64,000 nt of DNA from Acidobacteriota bacterium. Lineage in GTDB: Bacteria; Acidobacteriota; Blastocatellia; Pyrinomonadales; Pyrinomonadaceae. The DNA is taken from NCBI GenBank assembly GCA_016713675.1, contig JADJOS010000005.1, positions 1 to 64,000 of the forward strand. Reading direction: 5' to 3'. The position numbers and the translations under genes were made by a program. The notes beneath the pieces were generated by a model. It saw only the letters and a program-made list of their open reading frames with translations, searched no databases and was not told the origin of the DNA. Positions 54,111 through 62,610 of the stretch are shown here, one piece after another (position 1 is the first letter of the stretch; each line of letters begins with the position of its first letter).

Positions 54111-54590
54111 CTACACCTTTGTTCCAGTTTTTACAGTTGCTTCCTCGTCGATCGTAAGAAGAGCTCCGTTTTTTGAGACCTTAAGCCAAGGTAGCGGTGT
54201 CGGAGCAGGCCCTTTTCTTACAGTTCCATCTTTCTGAAAGCCCGACCCGTGGCAGGGACAGTCAAACCCGGCGGCGCTCGTCTTAACGATGCATCCCAAA
54301 TGCGTGCAAACGGTCGAGATAGCAAATACGCCATCAGCATCGCGAAAGACCGCAACGTTTCGCCCCGGCGGTACGAACGCTTCGCCCTCCGGATGGGTGT
54401 CCGGTAACGCCACATTAAATTTCTTTGCTGGAGAAGCCGACACGGCTGCCTTTGGAAGTTTCAGCATTCCGAAGATCGAGAGTGCAAATGCCGCCGCCAT
54501 CGAACCCAGAGCCGCGAGCCCCAGAAAATCCCTCCGCGGCATCGGTTCCGGGTCAAAACGTGATTTCTTTTCACTTGGATGTGTCGTCAT
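54111..54590 (-). CDS. Rieske subunit of the bc-like complex
   Basis: It starts at ATG 54590 (MTTHPSEKKSRFDPEPMPRR), overlapping the preceding stop by 4 bp (159 residues). A Tat-like membrane anchor (RRDFLGLAALGSMAAAFALS) is followed by the Rieske domain with CTHLGCIV and CPCHGSGF. The cluster lies in the periplasm, oxidises quinol at cytochrome b and hands electrons to the heptaheme cytochrome. It starts 4 bp before the cytochrome b gene. Confidence 0.92.
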   Translation of the reverse strand: MTTHPSEKKSRFDPEPMPRRDFLGLAALGSMAAAFALSIFGMLKLPKAAVSASPAKKFNVALPDTHPEGEAFVPPGRNVAVFRDADGVFAISTVCTHLGCIVKTSAAGFDCPCHGSGFQKDGTVRKGPAPTPLPWLKVSKNGALLTIDEEATVKTGTKV

Positions 54591-56515
54591 ACTGAACTCC
54601 AATTTGTTGAAAATGTGACTCGTTCCATCGAGATGGCATCGACCGGGCAGCGGATCGCGCAGAGAGCACAGCGAATACAGCGGTCCTCGTCTTTCAGGAT
54701 CGCCGAGTTCTCAGTCAGATCTGCGTCCTCTCCAAGTGAGGCACCTATCATCGAGTCGACCTCGGTATCGAACTCAAGCTTATCGAGCGAGATCAGCTTC
54801 AAACATTCGGTTGGGCAAACGTCCGCGCAGCCACCACACAGCACACACCGGCTGCCATCAAACACCGGCGTTACTCCACAATCTAGGCAGCGTGACGCCT
54901 CGAGCATGGCCTCTTCACGGCTGTAGCCGATCTCAACGACGTTTTCGGGATGCTTGAGCCGCTCGGCCGGTTCGATCGTTGGCACCTCAACGCGGCGGAT
55001 CGATTCGTAGCCGCGTTCACGCCGGTATCGGTCAAGAACGACATGTGTTTTGACCAATTCATGCTCGAGAGCATTACCGGTCAGGTATTGATAAACGGAA
55101 CGCGCTGCTGCCTTGCCGGACGCGACGGCGTCGATCAGCAAACGCGTTCCGTGAGCGAGATCACCGGCGACAAAGACGCCCTTTGCAGTGGTCTGCAGCG
55201 TGATGGGGTCAACCTTGAGCCAGTCGCCTCGCATTCGCTCAACGTCCTGTCCGCCGTCCTCCAAAAATGAAAGGGCTGGTGCTTGGCCAACAGCGAGAAG
55301 GACGGTGTCGCAGGGAATTAATTTCTTTTCATCATCATCGTAGAGCGGTGAGAATTTTTGATCTTCGTCGTAGACCCGCAAGCATTTGCGAAACGCGACG
55401 CCGGTGACTCTGCCTTTTTCGTCGCGAACTACCTCCGTCGGTCCCCAGCCGTTGCTTCGCTTAATCCCTTCTTCGTCGCCCTCAACGATCTCGATCGTGT
55501 CCGCAGGCATTTCTTCCGCACCTTCAAGCGAGATCAGATGTACATTCGCAGTCTCGAAAAGCCTCGCGGCCGTACGTGCCGTATCAAAAGCTATCTGGCG
55601 AACGACCGACCTGGCGACGTCATAGGCAACGTTTCCACCCCCGATGACTACGATCTCGCGGCCCATATCGAGGTCTTCGCCAAGTGAGACAGCTCGAAGC
55701 AGATCGACGCCTCCGACAACGCCCGGGCCATCCTCACCAGTCAAGCCAAGGCCGCGGGATGATTTGGCACCGACCGCTATGATTACCGCCGCAAAATCCT
55801 CGCGGAGCTCGGCAAAAGCAATGTCTTCACCAACTTTTACTCCGCACCTGATCTCAACGCCGAGTGCCTCGATAACGGCAATTTCTTTTTCGATCAGTTC
55901 ACGAGGCAAGCGATACGCCGGAACCCCGACCGCGAGCATTCCGGCTGCAACAGGCTCGATCTCAAAGACGACCGGCTTAAATCCCAGTAGAGCCAGGTCA
56001 TGAGCGGCGGAGAGTCCCGCCGGGCCAGCTCCGATGATCGCGATCTTTTGGCTATCACCTTTTTCGATCGAACTGTTGGTCGCGGATCTTAAGAGAGCCG
56101 CCATCTCCTCAGCATCTGCGGCGACGGGCGGGATAAAATTCCTGATCGAATCCAATACTTCACTCGTCGGTCTCGCCTCCGGCCCGAAGTGATCACATGC
56201 AAATCGCTTGAGCGCACGAATTGCGATCGGCTGGTCCTGTCCGACGAACATGCCGTCGTCATTTACTTTGGGGATTTTTCCGCGGCGACAGGCGATCTCG
56301 CAAGGGGCTCCGCAGATGCGCCCGCAGATCGAGGCAAAGGGATTGGGACCACGGGCAATTAGGTATGCTTCTTCAAACCTTCCATCGGCGATTGCCCGAA
56401 CATACCCGCGTGCGTCCGTATGAACGGGACACGCCACTTGGCACGAGATCAGGTTTTGATGGTAGTTCGCGTCCGGGACGTGAACATTTAGCCGCATCAT
56501 AGTATTCGTTGTCAC
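54587..56515 (-). CDS. GltD-like FAD oxidoreductase with C-terminal 2[4Fe-4S] domain
   Basis: The protein has 642 residues. The N-terminal domain has CGRICGAPCEIACRRGKI, typical of glutamate synthase small-subunit-like proteins. FAD binding is at KIAIIGAGPAGLSAAHDLAL, NAD(P)H binding at IVVIGGGNVAYDVARSVV, and a second FAD segment GVFVAGDLAHGTRLLIDAVA. The tail has CVLCGGCADVCPTECL and CIRCALCAIRCPVDAIS. There is no partner GltB, so glutamate synthesis is unlikely. As first gene of the bc/NarG operon it may feed electrons from NAD(P)H into the quinone or bc complex, or use them in reverse. Confidence 0.85.
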   Translation of the reverse strand: MTTNTMMRLNVHVPDANYHQNLISCQVACPVHTDARGYVRAIADGRFEEAYLIARGPNPFASICGRICGAPCEIACRRGKIPKVNDDGMFVGQDQPIAIRALKRFACDHFGPEARPTSEVLDSIRNFIPPVAADAEEMAALLRSATNSSIEKGDSQKIAIIGAGPAGLSAAHDLALLGFKPVVFEIEPVAAGMLAVGVPAYRLPRELIEKEIAVIEALGVEIRCGVKVGEDIAFAELREDFAAVIIAVGAKSSRGLGLTGEDGPGVVGGVDLLRAVSLGEDLDMGREIVVIGGGNVAYDVARSVVRQIAFDTARTAARLFETANVHLISLEGAEEMPADTIEIVEGDEEGIKRSNGWGPTEVVRDEKGRVTGVAFRKCLRVYDEDQKFSPLYDDDEKKLIPCDTVLLAVGQAPALSFLEDGGQDVERMRGDWLKVDPITLQTTAKGVFVAGDLAHGTRLLIDAVASGKAAARSVYQYLTGNALEHELVKTHVVLDRYRRERGYESIRRVEVPTIEPAERLKHPENVVEIGYSREEAMLEASRCLDCGVTPVFDGSRCVLCGGCADVCPTECLKLISLDKLEFDTEVDSMIGASLGEDADLTENSAILKDEDRCIRCALCAIRCPVDAISMERVTFSTNWSSV

Positions 56516-56565
56516 AAAATGTGTAAAACTTCTGGAATGCTATGCGGGTTGGAATGCTCAGAATA

Positions 56566-56577
56566 TGACTTAAGTCA
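56566..56577. promoter_or_regulatory. Crp/Fnr-type palindrome at the NarG/bc operon promoter
   Basis: TGACTTAAGTCA is a perfect palindrome (14 bases with flanking A and T). It lies 50 bp upstream of the GltD-like start on the minus strand. It fits the TGAY-N4-RTCA form shared with sites at 34177, 38871 and 57731. It is the best candidate operator for the long bc/NarG operon. Confidence 0.6.
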
Positions 56578-56594
56578 TGTTTTGACTAATATTT

Positions 56595-57581
56595 TTAGCC
56601 GCCGATCGAACTCATCGAACGCGAGGAATACTCGAATGTAGGGGACCCAATGGTATGGCCGAATGTTTTTCTTGCGACAGCAAAACGAATAAGGTCGGCG
56701 ACTTCGGTTCGCGATCCGCCGCTTCTCAGCAATTCTCGTACATCATATTCTTCACTAGAGAACAGACACGTTCTGATATGCCCATCGGCCGTCAGTCGAA
56801 TTCGCGAACAGTCGCCGCAAAAGGCATCTGTGACGGGAGCGATCAGACCGATCTCGCCGACTGTGCCGTCAGCAAAGCGATACCTCCACGCTGTCTCACC
56901 TCTGCGAGACTGGTTTATAAGGATTATTGGAAAGGCCGAATTTATTTTTTCCCGGATCTCGGCAGCTGAGACGAGATGTTTTCGATCCCAGATCTGCCCG
57001 CTATCGAGGGGCATGAATTCGATGAATCTGACGGTTAAACTGTTTCTTCTTGCAAATCGAGCAAGGTCGACGATCTCATCGTCGTTTCGGCCCCGGATGA
57101 TAACAGCGTTGACCTTTATATTAGGATAACCGACAGATCGTGCGGCCTCGATCGAGTCGAGCACGTCAGAGAGTTTGTCGGAGCCCGTAATTGAGCGAAA
57201 AGTGCCTGGTTTCAGACTGTCCAGCGAGAAGGTTATCCGGTTTAGACCACTTGATCGTAGCTGGGCAGCTTTATTTGCGAAGCTACTGCCGTTAGTGATC
57301 ATCGCGAGTTCTTGAAGTCCAAGGGGTTTAAGACATGCAAGTTGAGCTATAAGTACCCCAAGGCCCTTCCTGACCATTGGTTCGCCGCCGGTCAGTCGTA
57401 TCTTTTCAATACCCAAGGAGACGAACACCTCGCAGATAGAGTGTATCTCGTCGAAGGTCAGAAGATCCGGATCATTTGAGGTGCAAGGATCAGGATCGCA
57501 ATAGAAACATCGAAAATTACAGCGATCCGTCACTGATACGCGCAGATCCTTGATTTTTCGATTGAAGGAATCAAACAACAT
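56595..57581 (-). CDS. moaA: GTP 3',8-cyclase MoaA
   Basis: The protein has 328 residues. The N-terminal radical SAM cluster is CNFRCFYCD and the SAM motif RLTGGEPMVRKGL follows. The C-terminal cluster that binds GTP is CGDCSRIRLTADGHIRTCLF. The chain ends in GG (SSRSMSSIGG), needed for activity in the family. It carries out the first step of molybdenum cofactor synthesis. It lies upstream of the bc/NarG operon on the same strand, separated by the Crp/Fnr-like palindrome. Other moa genes are not in the window. Confidence 0.93.
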   Translation of the reverse strand: MLFDSFNRKIKDLRVSVTDRCNFRCFYCDPDPCTSNDPDLLTFDEIHSICEVFVSLGIEKIRLTGGEPMVRKGLGVLIAQLACLKPLGLQELAMITNGSSFANKAAQLRSSGLNRITFSLDSLKPGTFRSITGSDKLSDVLDSIEAARSVGYPNIKVNAVIIRGRNDDEIVDLARFARRNSLTVRFIEFMPLDSGQIWDRKHLVSAAEIREKINSAFPIILINQSRRGETAWRYRFADGTVGEIGLIAPVTDAFCGDCSRIRLTADGHIRTCLFSSEEYDVRELLRSGGSRTEVADLIRFAVARKTFGHTIGSPTFEYSSRSMSSIGG

Positions 57582-57730
57582 TTCCTGTTATTCCGCCGCT
57601 GTTCTTAGTATGAGCCTACTTACGGTCTTGACTCTACTTGCGGTGCCGTTTGCCAATCTCCTTGGCCGAAGTTCTATTTCGGTTCTCGCTCGACAACATT
57701 AAAGGTCTCACTCTGCACGGCGAGAAAACA

Positions 57731-57742
57731 TGATCTGCGTCA
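57731..57742 (+). promoter_or_regulatory. Crp/Fnr-type box upstream of the porin gene
   Basis: TGATCTGCGTCA lies 94 bp before the porin start and fits TGAY-N4-RTCA. The left half TGATCTG is identical to the box before the DUF7009 gene. Confidence 0.5.
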
Positions 57743-57835
57743 TACTGCCGCAATCGGGTGAACGATATATTCAATTGGTGGTACTACACGCGGAAAAATT
57801 GTGAGCGACCGAGTTGATCCAGTAGAGGTATTCAT

Positions 57836-59290
57836 ATGCATATCAAGTTCTTAAAGTTCGTACTTATAGCAGCAATAGCGTCCATTCTCAGCCTTACAGT
57901 CGTTGCCCAGACGCCCGGTGGCACACCGTCGGCAGATGAGATGAGTGCTCGTGTAAAGCAACTGGAAAGTGAGGTCGAAACAATGCGGCGCGAAATGGCT
58001 GAGCTGAAGGCGTTGCTCGGGAAGAACGCGTCAGCTAAGCCAGTCGATTCGCCGGCAAAGCCGGATACTAGGCCAGCGGATGTTGCGAAAACAGATGTAA
58101 AACAAGCTCCTCAACCGAAAAAAGATCTGGGTGTCGATGTCGGATCCGCGCGCATCACCCCATACGGGACTATCTACTTCAATGCGTTTGGAAACAGTGG
58201 CGGAACTAATAATGCGGATGTTCCGCTATTTGCAACGCCAACCGGTAGCGGAAATGTAAGTGCGAGCGTCCGCCAAACCCGCTTGGGGGCGAAGGTCGAG
58301 GGGGCTAAGGTTGGTAACGCACGGCTCTCGGCGATTCTCGAAGCCGATTTCTTCGGCGGTTTTCCATCGGTCGGGATCGGCGAGAACTTTGGCGTTGTCA
58401 GGTTGCGACTCGCAAACGCTAGGCTCGACTGGGAGAAGACTTCTGTAACAGTTGGACAGGACTGGATGGTTTTCGCTCCCGTTAATCCGACTTCGCTCGC
58501 GGCCGCAGCGATACCGCAGATGGCCGGAGCGGGAAATAATTGGGCGCGGCTGCCTCAGATCAAAATCGAAAGAAAGGTCACGCCGGACATAACCTGGCAA
58601 GGAGCCGTACTTGCGCCGCAGACTGGCGACTTTGCGACAAACGCCGCGTTCTTAATCCAGCCGACGACGGGAGCGGCATCGCGTGTTCCATTTCTACAAA
58701 GCCGGATCGCGTTCAGCGGGAAAAATTGGCTTGGCAGCAAAAAGTCAGGAGCGATAGGATTTTCAGGACACTACGGAAGATCGCGCGTCTTTACGGGTGC
58801 GGCCAATGTTAGAAATGACATCGACACATACGGTGTTGCCGCCGACTGGAATTTTCCGCTTGCAAAACGAATCGGTGTCTCCGGGGAAGCGTTTTTTGGC
58901 AAAAACCTCGGCGGCTTTCAGGCCGGCGTCTTTCAAAGTTACAACAATGATTTTGCCTTTAGCCAGGGCGTCGCTTCGACCGCCGGTGGCGTTCGTGCGA
59001 TCAGGACGCGCGGCGGATGGACTCAGATCGGTTTGACTCCGCCGACACTGAACGATCGATTGACTTTTTATGGAACTATTGGAATTGACGACCCTGAAAA
59101 TCGAGACCTGACCAGCGTCACACGTCGCGACTGGCGTACTCGTAATCTGGCATTTGCCGGCGAGGCGATCTTTAAGTGGACTCCACAATTTTCGATCGCC
59201 CTTGAGCTTCGTCGCTTTTACACGACTTATCTATTCAGCGGAGCGCAGCATGCAAATCACGTAAATCTCGGAGCCTCGTATTCGTTCTGA
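57836..59290 (+). CDS. DcaP-like outer-membrane porin
   Basis: The protein has 484 residues with a signal peptide (MHIKFLKFVLIAAIASILSL, cleaved after VVAQ). A coiled coil covers about 35-70 (RVKQLESEVETMRREMAELK), followed by a Pro/Lys/Asp-rich linker. A beta-barrel follows with alternating hydrophobic strands (ITPYGTIYFNAFGNSG, RLSAILEADFFGGF, ALELRRFYTTYLFSG) and a terminal aromatic residue (LGASYSF). The coiled coil plus barrel layout is that of DcaP-like trimeric porins. A role in nitrate or anion passage is possible from context. Confidence 0.8.
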   Translation: MHIKFLKFVLIAAIASILSLTVVAQTPGGTPSADEMSARVKQLESEVETMRREMAELKALLGKNASAKPVDSPAKPDTRPADVAKTDVKQAPQPKKDLGVDVGSARITPYGTIYFNAFGNSGGTNNADVPLFATPTGSGNVSASVRQTRLGAKVEGAKVGNARLSAILEADFFGGFPSVGIGENFGVVRLRLANARLDWEKTSVTVGQDWMVFAPVNPTSLAAAAIPQMAGAGNNWARLPQIKIERKVTPDITWQGAVLAPQTGDFATNAAFLIQPTTGAASRVPFLQSRIAFSGKNWLGSKKSGAIGFSGHYGRSRVFTGAANVRNDIDTYGVAADWNFPLAKRIGVSGEAFFGKNLGGFQAGVFQSYNNDFAFSQGVASTAGGVRAIRTRGGWTQIGLTPPTLNDRLTFYGTIGIDDPENRDLTSVTRRDWRTRNLAFAGEAIFKWTPQFSIALELRRFYTTYLFSGAQHANHVNLGASYSF

Positions 59291-59302
59291 TAGTAGGAGT
59301 TT

Positions 59303-59560
59303 ATGGACGGCTTTATACTCGCCGGCGGATCAAGCACACGTATTTGGGAATACAAAGCAAAACTGGTTCTTGAAGAAGTCCGGTTCATTTATCGCGCCGT
59401 TAAGGCGGTATCCGGGGGCGAGCGACAGCGGGTAGTAATTATCGGTGGCAACATCGTACGATATGAAAGATATTGCCGAACTAGCCGAGAGCCGGGTCCA
59501 TATCCCTCGTACGATTTCACGTCAAACCCCTTATCATCTGGTACCGCCAACTCGACAAAA
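59303..59560 (+). pseudogene. Decayed mobA-like fragment
   Basis: It opens MDGFILAGGSSTRIWEYKAK, which is a MobA N-terminus. However, the MGxDK part of the nucleotide site is replaced (IWEYK), and later residues drift (RRVVVIGGN is seen as QRVVIIGGNIVRYER). After about 80 codons the similarity ends, and the Asp-containing ACDLPF region is missing. The intact copy is at 22654-23295, on the other side of the island. This is a degraded paralogue or a relic of an earlier cassette. Confidence 0.55.
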
Positions 59561-59695
59561 GAGGAAGAAATCAAACCCAGCCCCTGTTCCCGGAACGCTC
59601 GTTAGAGGCAAACGTAACTTCGGCCTTCTGGAGGTGAGTGAACTGCCAGCAATAAGAAACTGTAACTCCGAACGATGGATCGGCAGTAATAATGT

Positions 59696-60997
59696 TCAGA
59701 TTGACGACAACTCCAAACGCAGATTCTCTTGGATCTGCGTTTTCCACGATTCGGTGACTTTTGCGGTATCGGCAAAATCTGACCATTTTTCAACTGCCTT
59801 TCGGACCTCAGCGACGATCGACTTTGCACGACCGCGTTTAAGCGAAACCGCCTCGGCGCATGCCTTAAAATCATTCATCGAAAAACCATCCCGTTTGCCG
59901 TTCATGGTCATCTGGTGACTCGATGTCCATACTCCAGACGGATTAAAGCTGTATGCCACATCAAACGCGGGGGCAAGAGACCATTTGCCCTCTTTGCCCA
60001 TTAGAAAAGCGATATTCTTGACATGATCGTCCTGATTTCTCGCAAGGATGTTAAATGCCATCCGACGAAACATCTGCTCAATAGCGGATGTCGGGAGTTT
60101 AAGTTGACGCATGATCAGCATGGCTTGCTCGTAGCCATACGCGCCGGCATTGTTGAAGTCAAAATGAGCCAGGCCGCTTAATGAAAGCATGTGCAGCCTT
60201 TCGCCGTTCTCGAGACGGTCGAATCGCTTGGTCATGAAATGCCTTCTGCCGTTTTCTTCGAGTAAGCGGCATTCGTTCATCTGTATTTCTGCCTCGAGTG
60301 CCATTAGATAGTAGGCATACTCGATTGCTCCATAGCCCTGAGGATCGGCAAGTTCTTTGTCCCGATTTCCGGTGACTCCGTCGAACTTCAATAACCAATA
60401 TTCAAATCCGTCGCCGGCTTTTCCTTGCCCAGACCTAACTTCATTGGTTTTCCGATTCCACGCGATCACCGCTTTCGCCCGGGCACCACCCGCGGAGGTT
60501 CCAACGCGAAGGATATCTCTGAGAGAATCAGGATCGTCAAAGTTAGTATCAAGATTGCTTCGTTGGTTCAAAACGTCCGAAGCCAGATTGACTAAAGCGT
60601 CAAGCTCGATCTTCCGAGAGGCCATCTCCTTTGGGCCCGTGCTCGGGAAAAATTCAAGGGCACCCATACCGCGTGAGCCCGTATAGCAGAGCCTTTCCAC
60701 CGCATTAAAACTATCAGCGGACCGGCCTTGCGTTGCGAGCCAAGCATCAATGAGTGCGTTGCCAAACTTATCCGGTAGCGAATCAGCCAGCAAACCCGGC
60801 AAGCCGTGAAAGGTCACTAGTGGCAACTCCGGGAATACGTATATTGATCCAGTGAGCGGCATCACAATCGGTGAGACCTCGATGCCGCTTTTCATGAACT
60901 CTGGTGTGTACTCAAAGACAGCCACATCGTTGCGATCCTCAAGCGAAACAGCCCCGATGGTGCGTCCCCACAGCTTGACCTCAGCCAACGTTGTCAT
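59696..60997 (-). CDS. hipA: HipA-family Ser/Thr kinase toxin
   Basis: The protein has 433 residues. The N-terminal HipA_N-like subdomain has VFEYTPEFMKSGIEVSPIVM. A glycine-rich ATP loop VGTSAGGARAKAVIAWNR follows. The catalytic loop FNILARNQDDHVKNIAFLM holds the Asp and Asn, and LAPAFDVAYSFNPSG is the DFG-like metal site. HipA kinases phosphorylate aminoacyl-tRNA synthetases or other targets and cause growth arrest. Its start overlaps the hipB stop by 4 bp, as in type II toxin-antitoxin operons. Confidence 0.9.
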   Translation of the reverse strand: MTTLAEVKLWGRTIGAVSLEDRNDVAVFEYTPEFMKSGIEVSPIVMPLTGSIYVFPELPLVTFHGLPGLLADSLPDKFGNALIDAWLATQGRSADSFNAVERLCYTGSRGMGALEFFPSTGPKEMASRKIELDALVNLASDVLNQRSNLDTNFDDPDSLRDILRVGTSAGGARAKAVIAWNRKTNEVRSGQGKAGDGFEYWLLKFDGVTGNRDKELADPQGYGAIEYAYYLMALEAEIQMNECRLLEENGRRHFMTKRFDRLENGERLHMLSLSGLAHFDFNNAGAYGYEQAMLIMRQLKLPTSAIEQMFRRMAFNILARNQDDHVKNIAFLMGKEGKWSLAPAFDVAYSFNPSGVWTSSHQMTMNGKRDGFSMNDFKACAEAVSLKRGRAKSIVAEVRKAVEKWSDFADTAKVTESWKTQIQENLRLELSSI

Positions 60998-61344
60998 GAC
61001 TCATCTCCCCAACTCCAGCCCGTCCCTTTCGAGCTTCGTAGTTCTTTCGAGGAGGCCCGTCGTCGTTTTTTCCCTTGAAGTTTCAGTTGAGCTATTGGGC
61101 TTGAAACAGGTTCTGGGAAAAGGACTTCTAAGCGCTGCTGTAATCCTAATGAGCGCAGGAGCCGAATTAGGCTTGTAACTTGTACCGATTCGCCTGCCTC
61201 TAGCCGTTCAACGGTTCGCTTAGACACGCCCGCTTGCTCCGCAAGATTTGCTTGGGTGAAGTTCTGATTCAATCGAATCATTGCAACACGTTCTCCGATT
61301 TCTTTAAGTATCGCTTGATCGGTCGTGTTTGTGTCGAATCTCAT
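60994..61344 (-). CDS. hipB: HipB-like antitoxin, HTH DNA-binding
   Basis: It starts at ATG 61344 (MRFDTNTTDQAILKEIGERV), giving 116 residues. A longer start would run across the direct repeats. A Cro/C1 helix-turn-helix covers about 15-70 (RLNQNFTQANLAEQAGVSKR, RLEAGESVQVTSLIRLLRSL). The basic C-terminal tail is KKRRRASSKELRSSK. It should neutralise HipA and repress the operon at the repeats at 61349-61408. Confidence 0.85.
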   Translation of the reverse strand: MRFDTNTTDQAILKEIGERVAMIRLNQNFTQANLAEQAGVSKRTVERLEAGESVQVTSLIRLLRSLGLQQRLEVLFPEPVSSPIAQLKLQGKKRRRASSKELRSSKGTGWSWGDES

Positions 61345-61348
61345 AATA

Positions 61349-61408
61349 CGGCAATTATGGCGAGTAACTATGGTAATGTCAATATATATCGGCAAATATG
61401 GCGAGTAA
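61349..61408. promoter_or_regulatory. hipBA operator: two 19-bp direct repeats
   Basis: CGGCAATTATGGCGAGTAA at 61349-61367 and CGGCAAATATGGCGAGTAA at 61390-61408 differ by one base and start 41 bp apart, about four helical turns. They lie directly upstream of hipB. This is the layout of repeated HipB-type operators. Confidence 0.7.
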
Positions 61409-61578
61409 AGTGCAACGCATCTTCAGGAGTATGATATCGTCATTAATAACGAGTTAGGACCGATTTTAGAGGCAGCTCGCCAATTTCGGCGAAGTGTAGC
61501 AAATATTCGACTATCTGGTTTCTGACTGAGATTATGTGGAAACCGGATCGCCAACTGGAAGTGTCTTTTCTTTGGTGG

Positions 61579-62187
61579 TCAGGGCACGATGACCTCCAGA
61601 TACTTGGCTAGTACCGATTCAAGCTCAAGTTCTCTTGCTGCTTTTGCAAGTTTTGCTTCCGTAGTTCTTCTTGTTGCAAGAGCTTCTCTGGCGGCCTTTA
61701 TGGCTGTTCGTTCACCTACCTTTGTGATGAATTTAAGAGCCTCTAGTGCCGCCCTTTCGACGGTGACGATTCGATAGCCCTTTTCATCTATGATCTGTTT
61801 GTCGAGGCTTGTTTTTGTTCGAATCAGTCTATAACCATTTTCTCGGGTTCTTTTCTCCGGAGGGACCATCATCCATATTTCTCCCGGAACCTGCTCGGCA
61901 AGGTTGTAATGATATAGAGCTGAAAGACCACCGATTGCTGAACCGGGCCCAAACTTTGAATATGCGATCTGGAATCCTACATCTTTATCGAGCGACGTCT
62001 TCGGATGAAGGTAGATTCCACGATCAAGACGAACGAGGTCCTTTGCAGCGACAAGCCTGGATATGTCTTGCTGACTAATTCCCGCAGCCTTGCCCTGAGC
62101 CAGTGTAAAGACCCCAAGTTTTTTTAACTTTAGTACCTGATCCTTACCCACCATTAAAGTATTGTGGTGCAAAGTGACATTTGTCAA
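61579..62187 (-). CDS. AbiEi-like type IV antitoxin protein, no partner seen
   Basis: The protein has 202 residues. The N-terminal winged helix has KLKKLGVFTLAQGKAAGISQ and RLVAAKDLVRLDRGIYLHP, followed by an AbiEi-type domain (FQIAYSKFGPGSAIGGLSAL, EIWMMVPPEKRTRENGYRLI, RIVTVERAALEALKFI). The usual downstream AbiEii nucleotidyltransferase toxin is absent. An internal ATG at codon 12 is an alternative start, and neither has a clear RBS. It may be a solitary regulator or the remnant of an abortive-infection pair at the island edge. Confidence 0.7.
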   Translation of the reverse strand: MTNVTLHHNTLMVGKDQVLKLKKLGVFTLAQGKAAGISQQDISRLVAAKDLVRLDRGIYLHPKTSLDKDVGFQIAYSKFGPGSAIGGLSALYHYNLAEQVPGEIWMMVPPEKRTRENGYRLIRTKTSLDKQIIDEKGYRIVTVERAALEALKFITKVGERTAIKAAREALATRRTTEAKLAKAARELELESVLAKYLEVIVP

Positions 62188-62484
62188 TGAATAATGTCGC
62201 GATGCACCAATCTGAGAAAGGTTGGCAGTTCAGATAACATCGCGCAAATATATAAAAGAGCGGTAGGCGAGAGGGGCAAAAGTAGTGAAAACCGGATACC
62301 AATTTATTGGTGTGTTAATAAGCCAGAATGACTAAGGAGATGGGGTTTCGTCACATTTGTTTCCCGAAAATGTCGCAAAACACTAAACAGAAAAATTAGT
62401 GTTTATTTTCGATCAGAATGTGTTATTTTGTTGTTCTCGCCAGTGTTATTTATCGACGTTCTAAGTGGGGAATAATCTTGGTAA
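62188..62484. other. AT-rich non-coding stretch at the island's right end
   Basis: I see no convincing gene. AT-rich sequence (for example near 62,400-62,450) precedes the integrase arm-like repeats. Together with the att region up to 62,715 it makes about 530 bp without a gene. Confidence 0.4.
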
Positions 62485-62505
62485 GTTGGTTGCAAGATGG
62501 TTGCA
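62485..62505 (+). promoter_or_regulatory. Integrase arm-type repeats (right copy)
   Basis: GTTGGTTGCA, three bases, then TGGTTGCA. The pair matches 18194-18211 and sits at nearly the same distance from the tRNA-Pro 3' half. Confidence 0.5.
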
Positions 62506-62610
62506 CTTTTCCCGACGCATACCTACTTAAAGCTTATAAGCGACAAGCAAGTTGCCGATTTTGATTGGTTTTGAGCGATTGTGAGAACTTGCGATTAACC
62601 CTCAGGTTGG

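Noticed and set aside
54587..56515. Glutamate synthase small subunit (GltD) as a literal assignment
   Set aside because: There is no large subunit nearby, a ferredoxin domain is fused at the C-terminus, and the gene is coupled to a bc complex. GltD-like describes the fold, not the reaction.
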